64,000 bases of DNA from Selaginella tamariscina (taxonomy: Eukaryota; Streptophyta; Lycopodiopsida; Selaginellales; Selaginellaceae), in assembly GCA_003024785.1 (NCBI GenBank), contig PUQB01000830.1, positions 1-64,000 of the forward strand, in the 5' to 3' direction. The notes beneath the pieces are model-generated. The model was not told the DNA's origin. It saw only the letters and a list, made by a program, of their open reading frames with translations, and did no database searches. Position 1 is the stretch's first letter. Each line of letters begins with the position of its first letter. A program made the position numbers and the translations under genes. Of the stretch, positions 12,390-25,444 are shown one piece after another.

Positions 12390-13690
12390 ATTATTATGAT
12401 TTTTTAACAAATAATGTAATAATTATAATATAATTGCATTACAAGTTACTCGTGTTTGCTTTTCAAATTATTAGTCTCGTCCTCTCAAGATTTCATATAT
12501 TTCATTATCAGACACACACTCTATCTCTTTCTCTCTCCTCAACATACAACGTAAAGGATCGAATTAAGCTATCTTAGTTAAGAATATTTTGGTTTTATAT
12601 TTGTAATAATACATGTGCACTTTTTAAAGTTGCATAATTCTATTGAAATGCATAAAAATATAGTTTAAATTTCAAGTTTAATAAAATAAACCAATCAACT
12701 TTTAAGCTTATTATTTTAAGAAGTAACAATTGAATTTTTGAATTAATTAAATATAAATAAATTCAGGTATTTATAATTAACTTTCTGTATAGTAGTGAGC
12801 GTTATAAAATAAAGTACGAAACAGATTGAAATCAAATTGCAAAAAGCAGAACATAGAAAAAGTTATTGAATATAAAAAAACAAAGCTTTAAAATGGATTA
12901 AATCTTCTCTATATCATATCAAAAATCTTTTTGAGCTTCTTTCACACCCTAGAATATAATAGGCTACTACGTCAGCACTCTTATGCACGTGGGAAAAATG
13001 GACTGACACGTGGCAGCCTCTCCTTTCACGGCATTTATTATTCTACTCGGATACCTTTTCTGGGCATTTGCGTATAACATGCTAGTCTTACAGCGCATGG
13101 TGGTTTGAAGCCTGACGTTGCAAACAACATTCTTAATGATGTATGATCTTTTTCAAATTCACTCATGCCAAGAGAGAGCTAATCCATACCGTACATGCAC
13201 AACTTACCACTCACATCTTAATTAATTTTTTAACCATGAATACACAATTATAAATGTACATAAAAAATGATTTTTTTAATTAATTTTATGTGTAAATATT
13301 ATGTACATTCTCAATTAGTATAAAGGTATTTTAAAAAGTCGGCGAAGAAGTAGAACCTATATTATTATCTGGTTATCGTCTTATTTATAATATTTAATTT
13401 GCTTTCTCAAGTGAAGTGACGTTTTTTTATATATAATGTGGGTTTAGGGTTTAGATAATAAATCGTTTAGCTAAATATAAGCTACCTGACCCAGATACTT
13501 TATAAAATTAATATGTTTAATATACTTAGTATGCATTCACAAATATGTACATAATTATATGGTTTATGTCCAATAAAACTCAATTGAGTACAAACATAAG
13601 AATTTGCATCCTTCGTACTCATATATATATGTCTGAACAAGAAGTGTATATATATATATATATATACCCCTATATATGATACATTTATTA
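12390..13690. other. AT-rich intergenic, no gene seen
   Basis: No supportable coding sequence. It contains short CT runs near 12510-12540 and a TTTAGGGTTTAG-like stretch near 13443. Confidence 0.5.
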
Positions 13691-13704
13691 AAAATGTATA
13701 TATG

Positions 13705-13953
13705 TATTGTCTCTCTCCCCCACACACACAAGGTCTCTCTCTTCCTCTCTCTCTCACATACAAGGTGTCTCTCTGGCACACACACACACAGGGTTCTCTC
13801 TTACTCTCTTTCATCATAACAAGGTCTCTCTCTCCTCTCTCACACACTCTAACACAAGATCTCTCTTTTCCTCTCTTTCAACATACAAACTCTCTATCTC
13901 ACACAAACAACACAAGCTCTCTCCCCTCTTCTCTTTCACACACACATACAAGG

Positions 13954-14001
<48 letters not shown>

Positions 14002-14245
14002 TCTAACACAAGATCTCTCCTTTTCCTCTCTTTCAACATACAACTCTCTATTTCACACAAACACACAAACTCTCTCCTCTTCTTTTCACACACACATACA
14101 AGCTCTCTCTTCTCTCACTCACACACACACAAATCTCTCTCTTCCTCCTTTCACACACACATAGAAGGTCTCTACTCTCTCCTCACACACACATCACAAG
14201 GTCTCTCTCTCTTTCACATGCATAGAAGGTCTCCATCTCCTCTTC
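13705..14245. repeat. Compound CT/CA microsatellite, about 540 bp
   Basis: Alternating (CT)n, (CA)n and 'acaaggtctctctc' units repeat roughly every 40-60 bp. The long open frames across it (Ser/Leu/His/Thr-rich on one strand, Arg/Glu/Cys-rich on the other) are by-products of the repeat. It lies inside what would be an intron of the minus-strand SCPL pieces. Similar blocks lie at 34288-34745 and 38070-38395 at the same relative place. Confidence 0.9.
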
Positions 14246-14274
14246 TCTTCTCTAATTTGTTAGAAACAATATAT

Positions 14275-14760
14275 TAACTGTATCTATGGAATCCCATGGT
14301 ACCAACGAACTTAAGTAGTTAATTTTAAAGATTTCAACCAGGCTCTTAAATCACTCGTAAGAATGACAGAATCCATATCTTCATTATAAAAATAAAACTA
14401 TATTACAAACTTTACGTGTGTGTGTGTTTGTGTGCATGGTGTGTATGCACCTTTAAATCCAGATTCTTAATTGTGAACTCAAGAATTTTTTGTAGCATAG
14501 AAAGGTACATGTCGTTTTCTCTATATCCAATGTTCTTGAACATAAAAGATCAATTTAAATATTATGTATACTTTATATACCATAGAGAGTTTTATTATTT
14601 TTCAATTTAATTTACAAACACACCCACACATACTTACAAGCAGCCTTGGAATATTGATGATGATTCAAATGAAGTGCATCTTGGACATTCTTTCGATTCA
14701 GATAAACTTTAATATTATCCTTACAAGGTATAAACAAAAAATGACGTTGGTGTACACAAT
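14275..14760 (-). pseudogene. SCPL fragment, two internal exons
   Basis: The minus strand at 14640-14730 encodes [17 protein letters not shown], the conserved YLNR..VQ.ALH motif of serine carboxypeptidase-like proteins. 14285-14375 encodes a worn [18 protein letters not shown] segment, equivalent to the SGD.D..VP exon at 16533. It lies head to head with the plus-strand SCPL gene starting at 15016. Confidence 0.7.
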
Positions 14761-15015
14761 TAAAACAGCTTAATGTATAGTTTAAAAAAAATATTTAACA
14801 TAAAAACTATATTTATTTAATAAATAAAAAAAAAATGCACTCACATTCCTCTTAGTTGTTACACAATCGTTGGTATTATCTTTAAGTATATCAAGAAGGA
14901 TTTATATCACCATGAATGCTCCATTGCATTCAAATAAATTACCATACAGACCACACTTAACCAAAGTAGTCATATGATCAGTGAGTGATTTTGTTATTAC
15001 AATTTAAGGAGGGAA

Positions 15016-16991
15016 ATGGAGTTAGTTTTGCTAATAAGTGTTCTGTTTCTTGTGAGTTCTGCAGCAGCGTGTAATGATGATCTAATCAACTTTCTTTCTA
15101 GTCAACCTCCAGTCAACTTCAGGCAGTATACTAGTCAAATTCCAGTCAACTTTAAGGATGGTCGTGCTCTTTTCTATTGGTTTTTCTGAGACTGACCATC
15201 CCAATCTACTTTGTTGTCCATTAAATGGATGTATGTCTGTGTGTTTGGGAGAGAGAAAAGGGAAAAGTGTGTGTGCGTGTGTGCGTGTGTGCGTATAAAG
15301 CTTTTTTTGTAGGTCCTGGATGTTCATCTGTTGGGTATCGATTTCTAAGTGAACTCGGTCCTTTCCATGTTAACAATCATTCTTATAAACGAGTTACATA
15401 TTTAACTATAAATATTTAGATATTTATTTATATATAAGAAAAAACTTTTTATGAACAACTGCCAACATGATATTCTGCATAGTCCAATAGTACTTTGAAC
15501 AACACTGATACTAAAACAACCAAACAAAGAAAATCTTAAATTCTTGACTCAGTGGTTTAAGAAGTTCTCTCAGCACAACACACAACGATTCTACATCGTT
15601 GATGAAAGCTACGCAGGTACCCCATATTTTTCTAAAACACACACACACACATATTATATTCTATATACACTATATGTTTTTGTATACCACAGGCACACAT
15701 ATATGCAGGGCATTACATCCCAACTTTGGCTATGGAGATTTTGTCTCATAGCAAACATCATCATCATATCAACCTTAAAGGGTTGCTGTAAGTCCTCTCT
15801 CTCTCTCTTCGCACACACACGCGCACACACACACACTCTTATGATTCGTTGATTTAGATTTGAAAAATGCATTTACCAATGTGGATTATGATGAGCTTTC
15901 CACTAATGACTTTTATTACACGCACTCGATGATATCAGATGAACTTATGCTACTTTGGTTAAGTGTGATCTATATGGTAATTCATCTAAATCAATGGAGC
16001 GAAGAGAATTTCACATTGGCGTTGATTTTATATATACTTAAAATGATACATGACTGTGTAACAACGAAGAGAAAGGTGAGTGCATTTTTTATTTATTAAA
16101 TATAATATAATTTTATGTTAAATTATTTTGTTATAACTACAGATTAAGCTGTACACCATCGTCTTTTTGTTGTTTATGATGTGTCTACACCTTGCAAAGG
16201 ACAACACTAAAGTTTATCCGAATCGAAAGAACGTCCAAGATGCACTTCATATGAATCATCACGTGTCCATATTAGCAAAGCAGCTGTCGTAGGTATGTGT
16301 TGTGTGTGTGTGTTTGTAAATTAATATGAAAGATAATAAACTCTCTATGGTATATAAAGTATACATAATATTTAGATTGATATATTTTAACGTTGGATAC
16401 GGAGATAACGACATGTAACTTTCTATGTTTGAGTTTGCAACTAAGGATATAGATTTACATGTGCATACACATGCGCGTGCACACACACGCACCTGTGTGT
16501 ATGTTCTGTAATAATATAATTGTTTTTTACAGTGGAGATATGGATTCTGTCGTTCCTACGGTGGTTCGAAAGCCTGGTTGAAATCCTTAAAATTAATTAC
16601 TCAAGCTTTTTGGTACCCATGGAATTCCACCAATAAGGAAACGTAGAGAGAGAGAAGTGTGTATGAGAGAGAGGAAGAGAGGGAGACCTTGTATATGTGT
16701 GAGAGAGAGACTTGTGTGAGTGTGTGAGATAGAGAGACCTTGTATGTGTGTGTGAAAGAGAGGAAGAGAGAGACCTTGTGCTGCATACGTGCGTGCATGT
16801 GTGTGTGAGAGAGAGAGACATTTACATTGTTAATATTTTATATTTGGATGGAGTCAAGTGTATAAAGGATTGACGTTTGTGACAGTACGAGGAGCCGGGC
16901 ATATGGTGCCTTCTTTGAGACTAAAGAAGGATTGCAACTCTTTCAAGCTTTTCTTAATGGTCAAATTCTGCCTAAGTATCTAACTCCATAG
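15016..16991 (+). CDS. Serine carboxypeptidase-like (S10) gene, nearly complete, minor frame breaks
   Basis: A multi-exon plus-strand gene. Exon 1 starts with a signal peptide ([19 protein letters not shown]), then [17 protein letters not shown] and [10 protein letters not shown]. Exon 2 (from 15313) encodes [20 protein letters not shown], the oxyanion-hole region. The nucleophile exon ends near 15616 with [10 protein letters not shown]. Later exons encode [19 protein letters not shown] (15713), [12 protein letters not shown] ... HSMISDEL (15860), [12 protein letters not shown] (about 16215), GDMDSVVPT (16533) and the last exon [10 protein letters not shown] (from about 16850, stop at 16989). 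Candidate catalytic Ser, Asp and His are all present. The usual GESY is DESY here. In-frame stops (after FYWFF, and in the last exon) make function doubtful. Family members are secreted or vacuolar peptidases or acyltransferases. Confidence 0.8.
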
Positions 16992-17079
16992 TAAACATCC
17001 AAGTTTTAATAATTTGTGAATAAACGTTATTTAATTCTCTTATATATATATAAAATATTTTGTTTTTATTTAGTTTTAC

Positions 17080-17340
17080 GATTATTCTTTGATGCAACAG
17101 TAAGCTAAAGATTAATACCAATATTCCCTTCTCGGCTGGAGAGAATTGTTTAAAATTAGTAATGATGTGTGTGTGTGCCTAAATAAAATGTTGTAGAAAA
17201 ATGTGCTAAAACGATTTTATTAGTTGCAATGAACATGTACAAAGAAATTATAAAAGAAATAAATACTTTTCATCTTTATCATACATACATTGTCGCGTAT
17301 GTAGGATACACGCGTGGGATTCTTGCATTCAGTGTGTGTG

Positions 17341-17380
<40 letters not shown>

Positions 17381-17960
17381 AGAAGAGAGGTGAGTGAGAG
17401 AGGGAGAGAGAGCAGAAAAGGAGAGTTGTTAATGATGTCACAACTTTAACACAGGGATTCTTGCATTTCAGTGCGTGCGTGGTGAAAGAGAGAGAGAGAG
17501 AGAGGAGAACACAAAACTAAATTGAAAAGAGAGTTGGGATTTGTGAATGATGCACACCACTTTATGTGCATGAGTGTGTGTGTGAGAGAGAGAGAGGAGA
17601 CATATATACATTCATTCATCGTATGTTTGTTCTCGTATATCCTTTCTGATGGATGTGTCTTGCTCAGACATACATGTACGATGAAAACTCTTATGCTTGT
17701 ACTCTGAGTGTTTATTGGACAAACGGTAGAGTTCATATAAATATGTACATATACGAAGTATATATACATGTTAATCATGAATTATATTATTTTTAATATA
17801 ATATCATTCTTATATAGATAATACGTATATTCTCAATATTTCTACATTATATAGCATAAGAAAATTCACATGAGAAAGCATATTAAATAATATAGGTTCA
17901 CTCTTCTTCAAATAAATAAATATACATGTATATATGTAATATTAAAATAGACAAGATTAC
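17080..17960. repeat. AT-rich and GA/GT microsatellite stretch, repeated at 20830-21650
   Basis: No gene. It contains (GT)n(GA)n at 17331-17385 and 17475-17505. The series 'ttgcaatgaacatgta ... attcttgcat ... gatgcacaccacttta' recurs at 20836-21035, and later segments ('gttcatataaatatgtac' at 17732, similar at 21237) also match, indicating a local duplication. Confidence 0.6.
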
Positions 17961-17964
17961 AATT

Positions 17965-18045
17965 GATAAAATTGGAACGATACAGGAAGTTAACATGTCC
18001 CTTGCGCAAGGACGACATGCACAAATCGAGAAATGGTCCAAATTT
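17965..18045 (+). pseudogene. U6 snRNA-like copy A, 5'-truncated
   Basis: About 80 bp match the body of U6 snRNA: GATAAAATTGGAACGATACA, then a diverged 'gaagttaacatgtccct', then GCGCAAGGACGAC, and ACAAATCGAGAAATGGTCC. The 5' stem-loop of U6 is missing, and several bases in the ACAGAGA region differ (ACAGGA). No upstream sequence element or correctly placed TATA box was seen. A second copy lies at 62284-62363 in unit B. Confidence 0.75.
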
Positions 18046-18459
18046 AGTATTTAATTCAGTGATATTCATAAAATTCAATTATGTTTTCTTGCCATGTTTT
18101 GTTTTTGCAATTTGATTTATCAAAATTCAATCTGTTTCATAATTTCTTATTTTATTTTTGTATTTTTCTAATGCTTACTAATATGTAATAGTGGTTTTTA
18201 TGTTTAATTCAAAAATTTATTTGACTTCTTTATCTTAACTGGGATTTAACTGTATTTCTATAGCAATATGAACATTCAAAAAATTAGAATATTCCAAATA
18301 TAAAAACACAAATTATTAAACTTCATGTATAGTAGTGGTTATACTGAATGATTGTTTAATTCGATCCCTTATTTACATGCTACTTACGAGAAGAGTCTGA
18401 TAAGCACCTAGTTAGCTCAAGCTGGATATAATGACCAGAGTGCAATATATGAATCTTGA

Positions 18460-18551
18460 GATATTTTGTATAGCAAGTGGTATCCTTCGATTGTAGTCAT
18501 AATCCGCACTCTGTTATGGTTCAAACATAAACTAGTACCATAAATGTGTAC

Positions 18552-18613
<62 letters not shown>

Positions 18614-19310
18614 TTACTATTGTAGTTTAGCTTGTTATTAAGTAAAATAAATGATAAAGACATGATATATACTCTTCTTATACTTACAGATATATTATAT
18701 ATGTTATACTAGTTTACCTGTTGTCTCATCCACTGTAGCAGCAATTTTGCCATCTGGACGTATGGAAACATCTCCAATACCAGGACGATCACGACATATT
18801 CTTTTACTGATGTAAATGTGTTCTGTAAAGACATTATTTATCATACATGTTATGTTATATGTACATCTCCCTCCCTCCCTCCCTCCTCTCTATATGTGTG
18901 TGTATCTATGTGTGTGTGTGATGTATATGTACAGGTAACAGAATAATCAATCTTAGTACTGCATTATGCACTCATCAATGGTGATCAATGTTTAACTACC
19001 TGGTGTTATCAATGTTGAAAAAGATGGTGTTGTCATCAGCAGCTCCTGAAATGCCACCTCGGCAAGATGCATCCAATGCAATACTAGCACTAACCAGACC
19101 AAACTCTTTAAACCATCAAAGAGAAGGAACTTTTGCAAATATATAAACACATACGACGATATGTTCTGTAATATATGAATGCACGATATGTAACTTACCA
19201 GGTTCAGTGTGGAAACGAGTAGAAATACGTGGTAACTTGGGGTTCCATAAATCCCATAATGCCATGGTTCCAGTTAAGTATGTGTGTCTGTGCATAGACA
19301 GACCACAAGC
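18460..19310 (-). pseudogene. DSE1-type WD40 protein, C-terminal half (copy A)
   Basis: Minus-strand exons: 19215-19305 encodes GTMALWDL(W)NPKLPRISTRFHTEP; 19020-19110 encodes a segment with TKLDASCRGGISGAADDNTIFFN-like sequence; 18738-18830 encodes NTFTSVKRICRDRPGIGDV and SIRPDGKIAA; 18460-18530 encodes the end (IYDYNRRIPLAI). This matches the second half of plant DSE1, a guanine nucleotide-binding protein beta-like WD40 protein linked to plasmodesmal size-exclusion limit. It begins in mid-exon at about 19310. The N-terminal half lies inverted at 23199-24816. Confidence 0.75.
18553..18612. repeat. (GT)n(GA)n microsatellite
   Basis: An uninterrupted GT run followed by a GA run inside an intron of the DSE1 C-half. 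The matching intron in unit B (63027-63090) carries the same compound repeat. Confidence 0.9.
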
Positions 19311-19329
19311 TTTATGCCAATATATGTGT

Positions 19330-20272
19330 GTGTAAGCTTATATTGTTTGATATACTCACTATGTTTATACATTGGATGCACTCACACAACATATCCACAG
19401 ATATGAGATGTAAGAAGGTATATAGATAAGCACATAGTAATCTGTACACATGGATGCAGATACAGATTTATATACGATCAGATACACCACAATTGATATA
19501 GAGCGTACTAACAACGATATATATATATATAATATATTCAGTACACAGAACTCACATATATGCCTAGATATATACAAAACAGATAATTCATGCAGATATT
19601 ATGCTCGCGGTCACATGTTACTCATAGATGGATATACACATGGACACGCCTAGATGCATGTATGTAATACACGGGATAGCAATATATTCATAAGATGAAA
19701 CTATTCACCACCTGGCACTCATACACGAAAAATTAAGGATAGAGTACACATAACAATTCTGTTATACTACTATATGTATATATGAAAATGTACTTTGAGC
19801 AGTTTTTGAAGAGCAGCTAATACTTTCATCCCATTTCTTTTGTAAGAGGTGTCCTGTGTGCCTCATAAGTCTCACAATGCTCGACGTAGAAGTGCAGATT
19901 TTCGAACGCCCCAGTTTTTACCGCTGTTGCCTTCTACTTGTGTGCTTAGAAGACAAGGTGCGCATATTATGTATCTATACACAGTGTGTGCCTACATGTG
20001 AGTTTCTGATTGTTTTATTACTATTTAATGTACACACACACACACACACACATATTGAATCACATTGATGTGCATACCAATAATTTATCTTTAACTTAAG
20101 CTGTGAGTTTTGCAGAACGAATTTGAACGTGCGTGAATTGACTGTGCAATTTGGCTGCGTGAGGATTATTCAAGCTGTACAAAGAGCATTAACGACGTAT
20201 ATCAGTTCGCGTACATAATACATATACACATTATTATATAATATGAAGATATCATACATACATACATAACAA

Positions 20273-20316
<44 letters not shown>

Positions 20317-23190
20317 GACAGGTGTATCCCACAGGCAGCTTTGTATATGTATCGTATGGTAGTAGTTCACGTATGTGCGTTCGTAGTTATTTGTCTATGA
20401 TAGTCAAGTTAATTGTCTCGTGCAGATATAAGATATTACTATGCATAGTTGACTCTTAGCTAGATGTAGTTACTTAAACCTAATATGTTTGTGAATAGAT
20501 TATAAGTATTATTATAACTAAGATAGTTAACCATAACTAAATATAGTTAATTATAATTAAACATAGATGACTACATAGCTTAGATAGCTAACTATAACTA
20601 TAGTTAGTTGACTATGTAATTAGTCATTACTTAAGTAGTAAACTATAATTTAAACCTAAATGATTATAATCAGACACAGTATCTATATACATATGATAGT
20701 TAACTATTGTACGTATATAAGTTTAACTAGTAAACCCTAAACCAAGGTTTTATGAGAAGATCGTTATATTTGGTGTGACTTTGGAACAAAAAGAGGGTGT
20801 ACCAAATCCAATGAATAATGAACGTTCTTACTTGTTGCAATGAACATGTATAAAGAAATATAAAAAATTAAACACTTTGATTTTTATCATACATACCATA
20901 TGAGTGTGGGATTCTTGCATTTCAGGTGTGGTGTGTGTGTGTGTGTGTGGTGAGAGAGAGAGAGAGAGAGAGAGGAAAGAAAGAGAGGAAGCATTGAAAA
21001 GAGAGTTGGAATTTGTAAGTGATGCACACCACTTTAGAGTGGGCGTGTGAGAGAGGGGAGAGAGACAAATACATATATATTTTTTAATACCTTTTTATAG
21101 ATAGATAGATAGATAGATAGACGTATAAACACACACACGAAAATATATATGGGGTGTGTATCTATATTATGAGTATGTAGAATGTAAACTTGTATGTTTG
21201 TACTTAATTGAGTTTTGATTGCACATAAACAATGTAGTTTATATAAATATGTACACATATGAAGTATATTATAGATGTTAATTTTATAAAGTATCTGGGA
21301 TTGATATATCTACATATACATCCGAGTTATATTATATTTAGCTAAACTGAATTATTTATATTTTAATATAATATCATTCTTATATAGACAATTTATATGT
21401 ATATTTTCAATATTCCACATTATATAGTATCAAAAACTCACATGAGTATGTTTATATTAAAAATAAACGATAATATAGGTTCACTCTTGTTCAAGTTCAA
21501 TGGCACCGAGACTTTATTAGAATATACATAATATTACTACATAAATTTATAATTAAAAATCATTTTTATGTACGTTTATTAATTATTTATTCATGGCTAA
21601 ATAAAATAAATATACATATATATTGATGTATATATAAATGTTTATTCGTATATATCATTTGTATCTTTTACATCAGAAATAACCTGGAAATTTAAAATAA
21701 CGAGGAAATGTATTAAATACCACCTGCAAAAATCCAGTGGGAATGCACACGATATATTATGAAATTAAATTTAAGTGATTAAATTTAAGATAATTATTTT
21801 CAATTTCTCATACATGGTTTATAAGAATTAAAAATTTGTCTTAATATGCATAATTGTATATTTTTAGATTAATTTTAAAAATTAACCTTGTTTAAAGAGA
21901 ACTAACAAGTTAAGTTCAGAATCCATTAAAATAAGATAGTTATAATTTATTAAATAAAATAGAGAGTTTATAAGATTTATTTATTTTTCTAAAATATCCT
22001 GAATAGGATATAAATATTTTTAATTTAATTTAGGTAAATCGTTACTGTGGAACTTTATGCTTAACTATTGAGTTTATCAACGATGAATTTAATATACTGC
22101 TGATATAATAATATATAACAACTGAAACAAAAACTCTTTTGAATATTTGTTAATTTAAATTTTACATTTTTATGTTTGAAATTCTAATTAATCTAATTTT
22201 AGGGAATGACTTTTGTTTTGCAATTTAATGATTATAAACTAACGGTTGTTTATGATTTTATAATGCTTATAGTTTAAACATATCATTAATGCATTTGTAC
22301 AAATAAAATGATTCTTATTTATCAATTAATTACTTTAAATATTTAATCTCATGTATATTTAATATCTAATTTTTATTATAATTAACTATTAATGTTACAT
22401 CTAATTATATATTTATACACGTACTCGGAGAGCTTATTACAAGTCTCATTGTGTGTGTATGCGTGCATGTGTGTGAAACACATGGACCACACGCACACAA
22501 TGTCATTAACTGTAGAATTTACCTTAACCCCTGACATGATTGTATTTGAAACAGATCATGCATCACTAAAATGTGTTCGCAACGTAAGGCTGCAATCCGT
22601 CTTGACGTCTGTTGTATGCAAATGCCCACAAAGGGCATCCGAGTACAAGAAAAATGCCCGTAAACGGAGAGGCTGCCACGTGTCATGCTTATTATCCCAC
22701 ATGCATGAGAGTAGCCGATGTCATATACTATATATTCTAGGTTACGAGAAATTCTAACTTTTCTACGCATCCAGGTTATGAGAAAAACCTAATATTATTG
22801 TTCACTGCAATTTTAATTTAAATATAAGGTACAAATATTATTAAATATGTTTAAAGAGTTCAGCTATTAAATAAGATATTTATAATTTATTAAATATTAA
22901 AAAATAAAGATTTACTTTATTTAATAAGGAATGATTAAAATTTTATGAATAGGATATAAATATTTTAATTTAGGTAAACCATTAACTTGGATCTATATTA
23001 TTTTCATTTACAAATAAAAGGATTCTTATTACTTAAAATATATAATATCATGTATTTTTTAGATTTTATTGTAAGATAATATTCTATATATTATATTAAA
23101 AATGGATGCTTCAGGGCTAAAAGTTATATATATCGGATTTTTAAATTTTAAATTTGGAACGTTTTAAGTTTAGGGTTTATAGATTAGGGT
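19330..23190. other. AT-rich, microsatellite-bearing, no supportable gene
   Basis: Contains (CA)n at 20032-20052 and 20283-20314, repeats of 'tagttaactata' type at 20440-20720, (GT)n(GA)n at 20935-20970 and a (GATA)n run at 21101-21120. 20830-21650 duplicates 17220-17950. 22580-22690 is less AT-rich and contains 'gctgccacgtgtcatgc', but gives no recognisable protein. If the inversion proposed in the findings is right, most of this stretch is inside the inverted segment. Confidence 0.5.
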
Positions 23191-23198
23191 TTAAAGAA

Positions 23199-24258
23199 AT
23201 GAAGAAGAAGGGACCGGCTCCTGATCCGATTGCAGTCTTCAGGGCGCACAGATCAGCCGTTAGATCGATTGCATTTCATCCCACGAATCTTCTATTCTGG
23301 TAAATTTTCTTGTGAATACATTAAATAATTTTAATAAAAATATTTTAGTATATTTTCTCATATAACCCACTATGTATGCAGAAGGTGAATTGAGAATTTG
23401 GGACACGTACAACTCTTTCGTCATCCCGGTAAAGCATGTGTATGTGTAATAGTATTATACACAAGTATTTCAGCTATTACGTATGTACGAGACCATATAA
23501 TTATATATAATTCATATATGCACGCACATGCAGATACACACACGCAAGCCAGATTGTGGAAACAAGCATTAAGTATGGAGATTTTGCACTTTGTATGTTT
23601 TTCTGTTCTTTATACTTGGACCATGTAATATGACACACACACACACACACGTACGTTATTCATATATTAACATATACATGTCGGTAAGCTACCACTAACT
23701 TTTAAGTGCCAAAATCTTATCTTAATAATTTTAATATCCTCTAATAATGGGGGTTGAATACAGAGTACACAGCTTAAAATCTGGAGTTTTAGGAATTGGT
23801 ACGAATGATTTTCTGGAAAATAAAATTCTCACGTAAGTAATACTTCAAATGCATTTTATTCTGATTATTTAGTCACGTTGTACAGGCAAGGACGTGATGG
23901 TACAATCAAATGCTGGCAGCTAGTAGAAGCAAGCCTCTCCAGGTAACTTTATATCCGCATGCGTTCGTGCGTGTGCGTGTGCGTGTGTGTTGGCCACTTA
24001 TATATAGTTTATGGAACAAGTGTGGAAGTGATATTGCGTCTCTATAACACGTGTACAGGTATACACTAATATTTACATGCAGGGAACCACTTGTGACAAT
24101 CACAACTAATTCGTACCATTTTTGTAAGCTTGCACCTCTTACATTATCCACTGCCCCAGCAATAACAGAGATTCCAAAAGATTGTGCAAATCAGCAGATA
24201 AATCACGAGCAAAGACCATATATTCTTGCAGGTTTATATTATATTATATAATATATAG

Positions 24259-24292
<34 letters not shown>

Positions 24293-24816
24293 AGACTACA
24301 CATATCCCTGTGTCTATATATTTCCTGATAAGGAAAAGGACGCGCCCGCGCGCACAGACACACACGAAGATAAAAATAGATGCATGTGTAGGTATACCGT
24401 ATGTATCTTGTCTAACTTTATATTTTGTTAGGCCAGACTCTTGTGGCTATTGCTGGTGAAGACCCGTCTTTGGTAAGCTCTCGTGCTCCCTCCCTCTCTC
24501 TCTCTACAAAGCTTTGTAGTTTGCAGGCTGAAGTTTGGGATATTGACTCAGCAAAGCGTGTGCACCAGTTCTCTCATCCTTCGGATGCCAAAAGCTCAGG
24601 CAAGTCAGCCTACTTACACTTCAATTATAACCCGCAATTCAATACATACGCATGTACAAGGTTTATGAATACACACAAGATTTGTGTGTGTGTGAAACCA
24701 ATTTGAAAGTGTATATTTAATATGCAGGAATGTGCATGGCTTTGCAACTCTTTGTGCCGCCTGGACATAATGAAACACTGAACGTACTTACTGGATATGA
24801 AGATGACGTTTTCGGT
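23199..24816 (+). pseudogene. DSE1-type WD40 protein, N-terminal half
   Basis: Starts at ATG 23199 with MKKKGPAPDPIAVFRAHRSA and VRSIAFHPTNLLF, typical of plant DSE1 (PPPDPVAVLRGHRASV in relatives). Further plus-strand exons: EGELRIWDTYNSFVI (about 23382), HSLKSGVLGIGTNDFLENKI (about 23766), QGRDGTIKCWQLVEA (about 23886), EPLVTITTNSYHFCKLAPLT (about 24084-24230), GQTLVAIAGEDPSL (24433), AEVWDIDSAKRVHQFSHPSD (24528), and MALQLFVPPGHNETLNVLTG then YEDG (24735-24810). GT-AG introns separate them. The frame is then lost in mid-exon. The missing second half lies inverted at 18460-19310. Confidence 0.82.
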
Positions 24817-25440
24817 TCACAGGCACGCTTCCTGAGGTGAGCAGGATCTTGAGCTACAAAAGTCCGTCCATAGAGGTGAAGACGACGACGCTCTGGCCAG
24901 GCAGCACTATCGGATTTCAAATGCCGCACTGCTGTTCAGCTTCTGCTAGTTCAGGTATAGGCTTATAAATACAACAGTCATTAGTTAGCATAGTGGCTAG
25001 TGGCTACTGTTGCTCATTATTCATATTTACATGCATGTATTTATACATCTGTATTTGGAAAAACTGTTACCGAGACGCAAGCGACTCTCTCTCCCTCCCT
25101 CTCCCTCATATTTACTGTTATAAGTAGTAATATTTGATTTATATACATCGCATTCATATATACTTCGTGTTGCAGGCAATAAACGAACTGTACACAAACC
25201 ATGGTGCAAGAATGTCCGTTCCACACACAATGCTCCTCCTGGACATGCTTCACCTGGTAGCAGCACACGCACATGGGATAAACAGCGATGTACAATTACG
25301 TACGAAGCTTGAACACATGAAGCTTGCAACACAGCTGTCCGATCCACCTCTTCTACGCCTGGAGAGTGAATCCTATCATGTGTGTGTGTGTGTGTGTGTT
25401 GTGTGTGAGTGAGAGAGAGAGAGAGAGAGAGAGACTGAAT
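24817..25440 (+). pseudogene. Fragment resembling BIG-type ARF guanine-nucleotide exchange factor
   Basis: The exon at about 25176-25380 encodes AINELYTNHGARMSVPHTML, LLDMLHLVAAHAHGINSDVQ and SDPPLLRLESESYH. This is very like the region of plant BIG ARF-GEFs that reads (S)AKHT..L..ALH.VA.HAH.IN.D..LR.KLQE...... QDPPLLRLENESY. The upstream stretch 24830-24955 is open in one frame (LPEVSRILSYKSPSIEVKTT) and may be a preceding exon. BIG proteins activate ARF GTPases at the trans-Golgi. No Sec7 domain is present. A GA/GT microsatellite follows at 25381-25433. Confidence 0.6.
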
Positions 25441-25444
25441 CAAA

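Noticed and set aside
13702..14277. Long Ser/Leu/His/Thr-rich and Cys/Arg/Glu-rich open frames on both strands
   Set aside because: They are direct translations of the CT/CA microsatellite, open in several frames at once.
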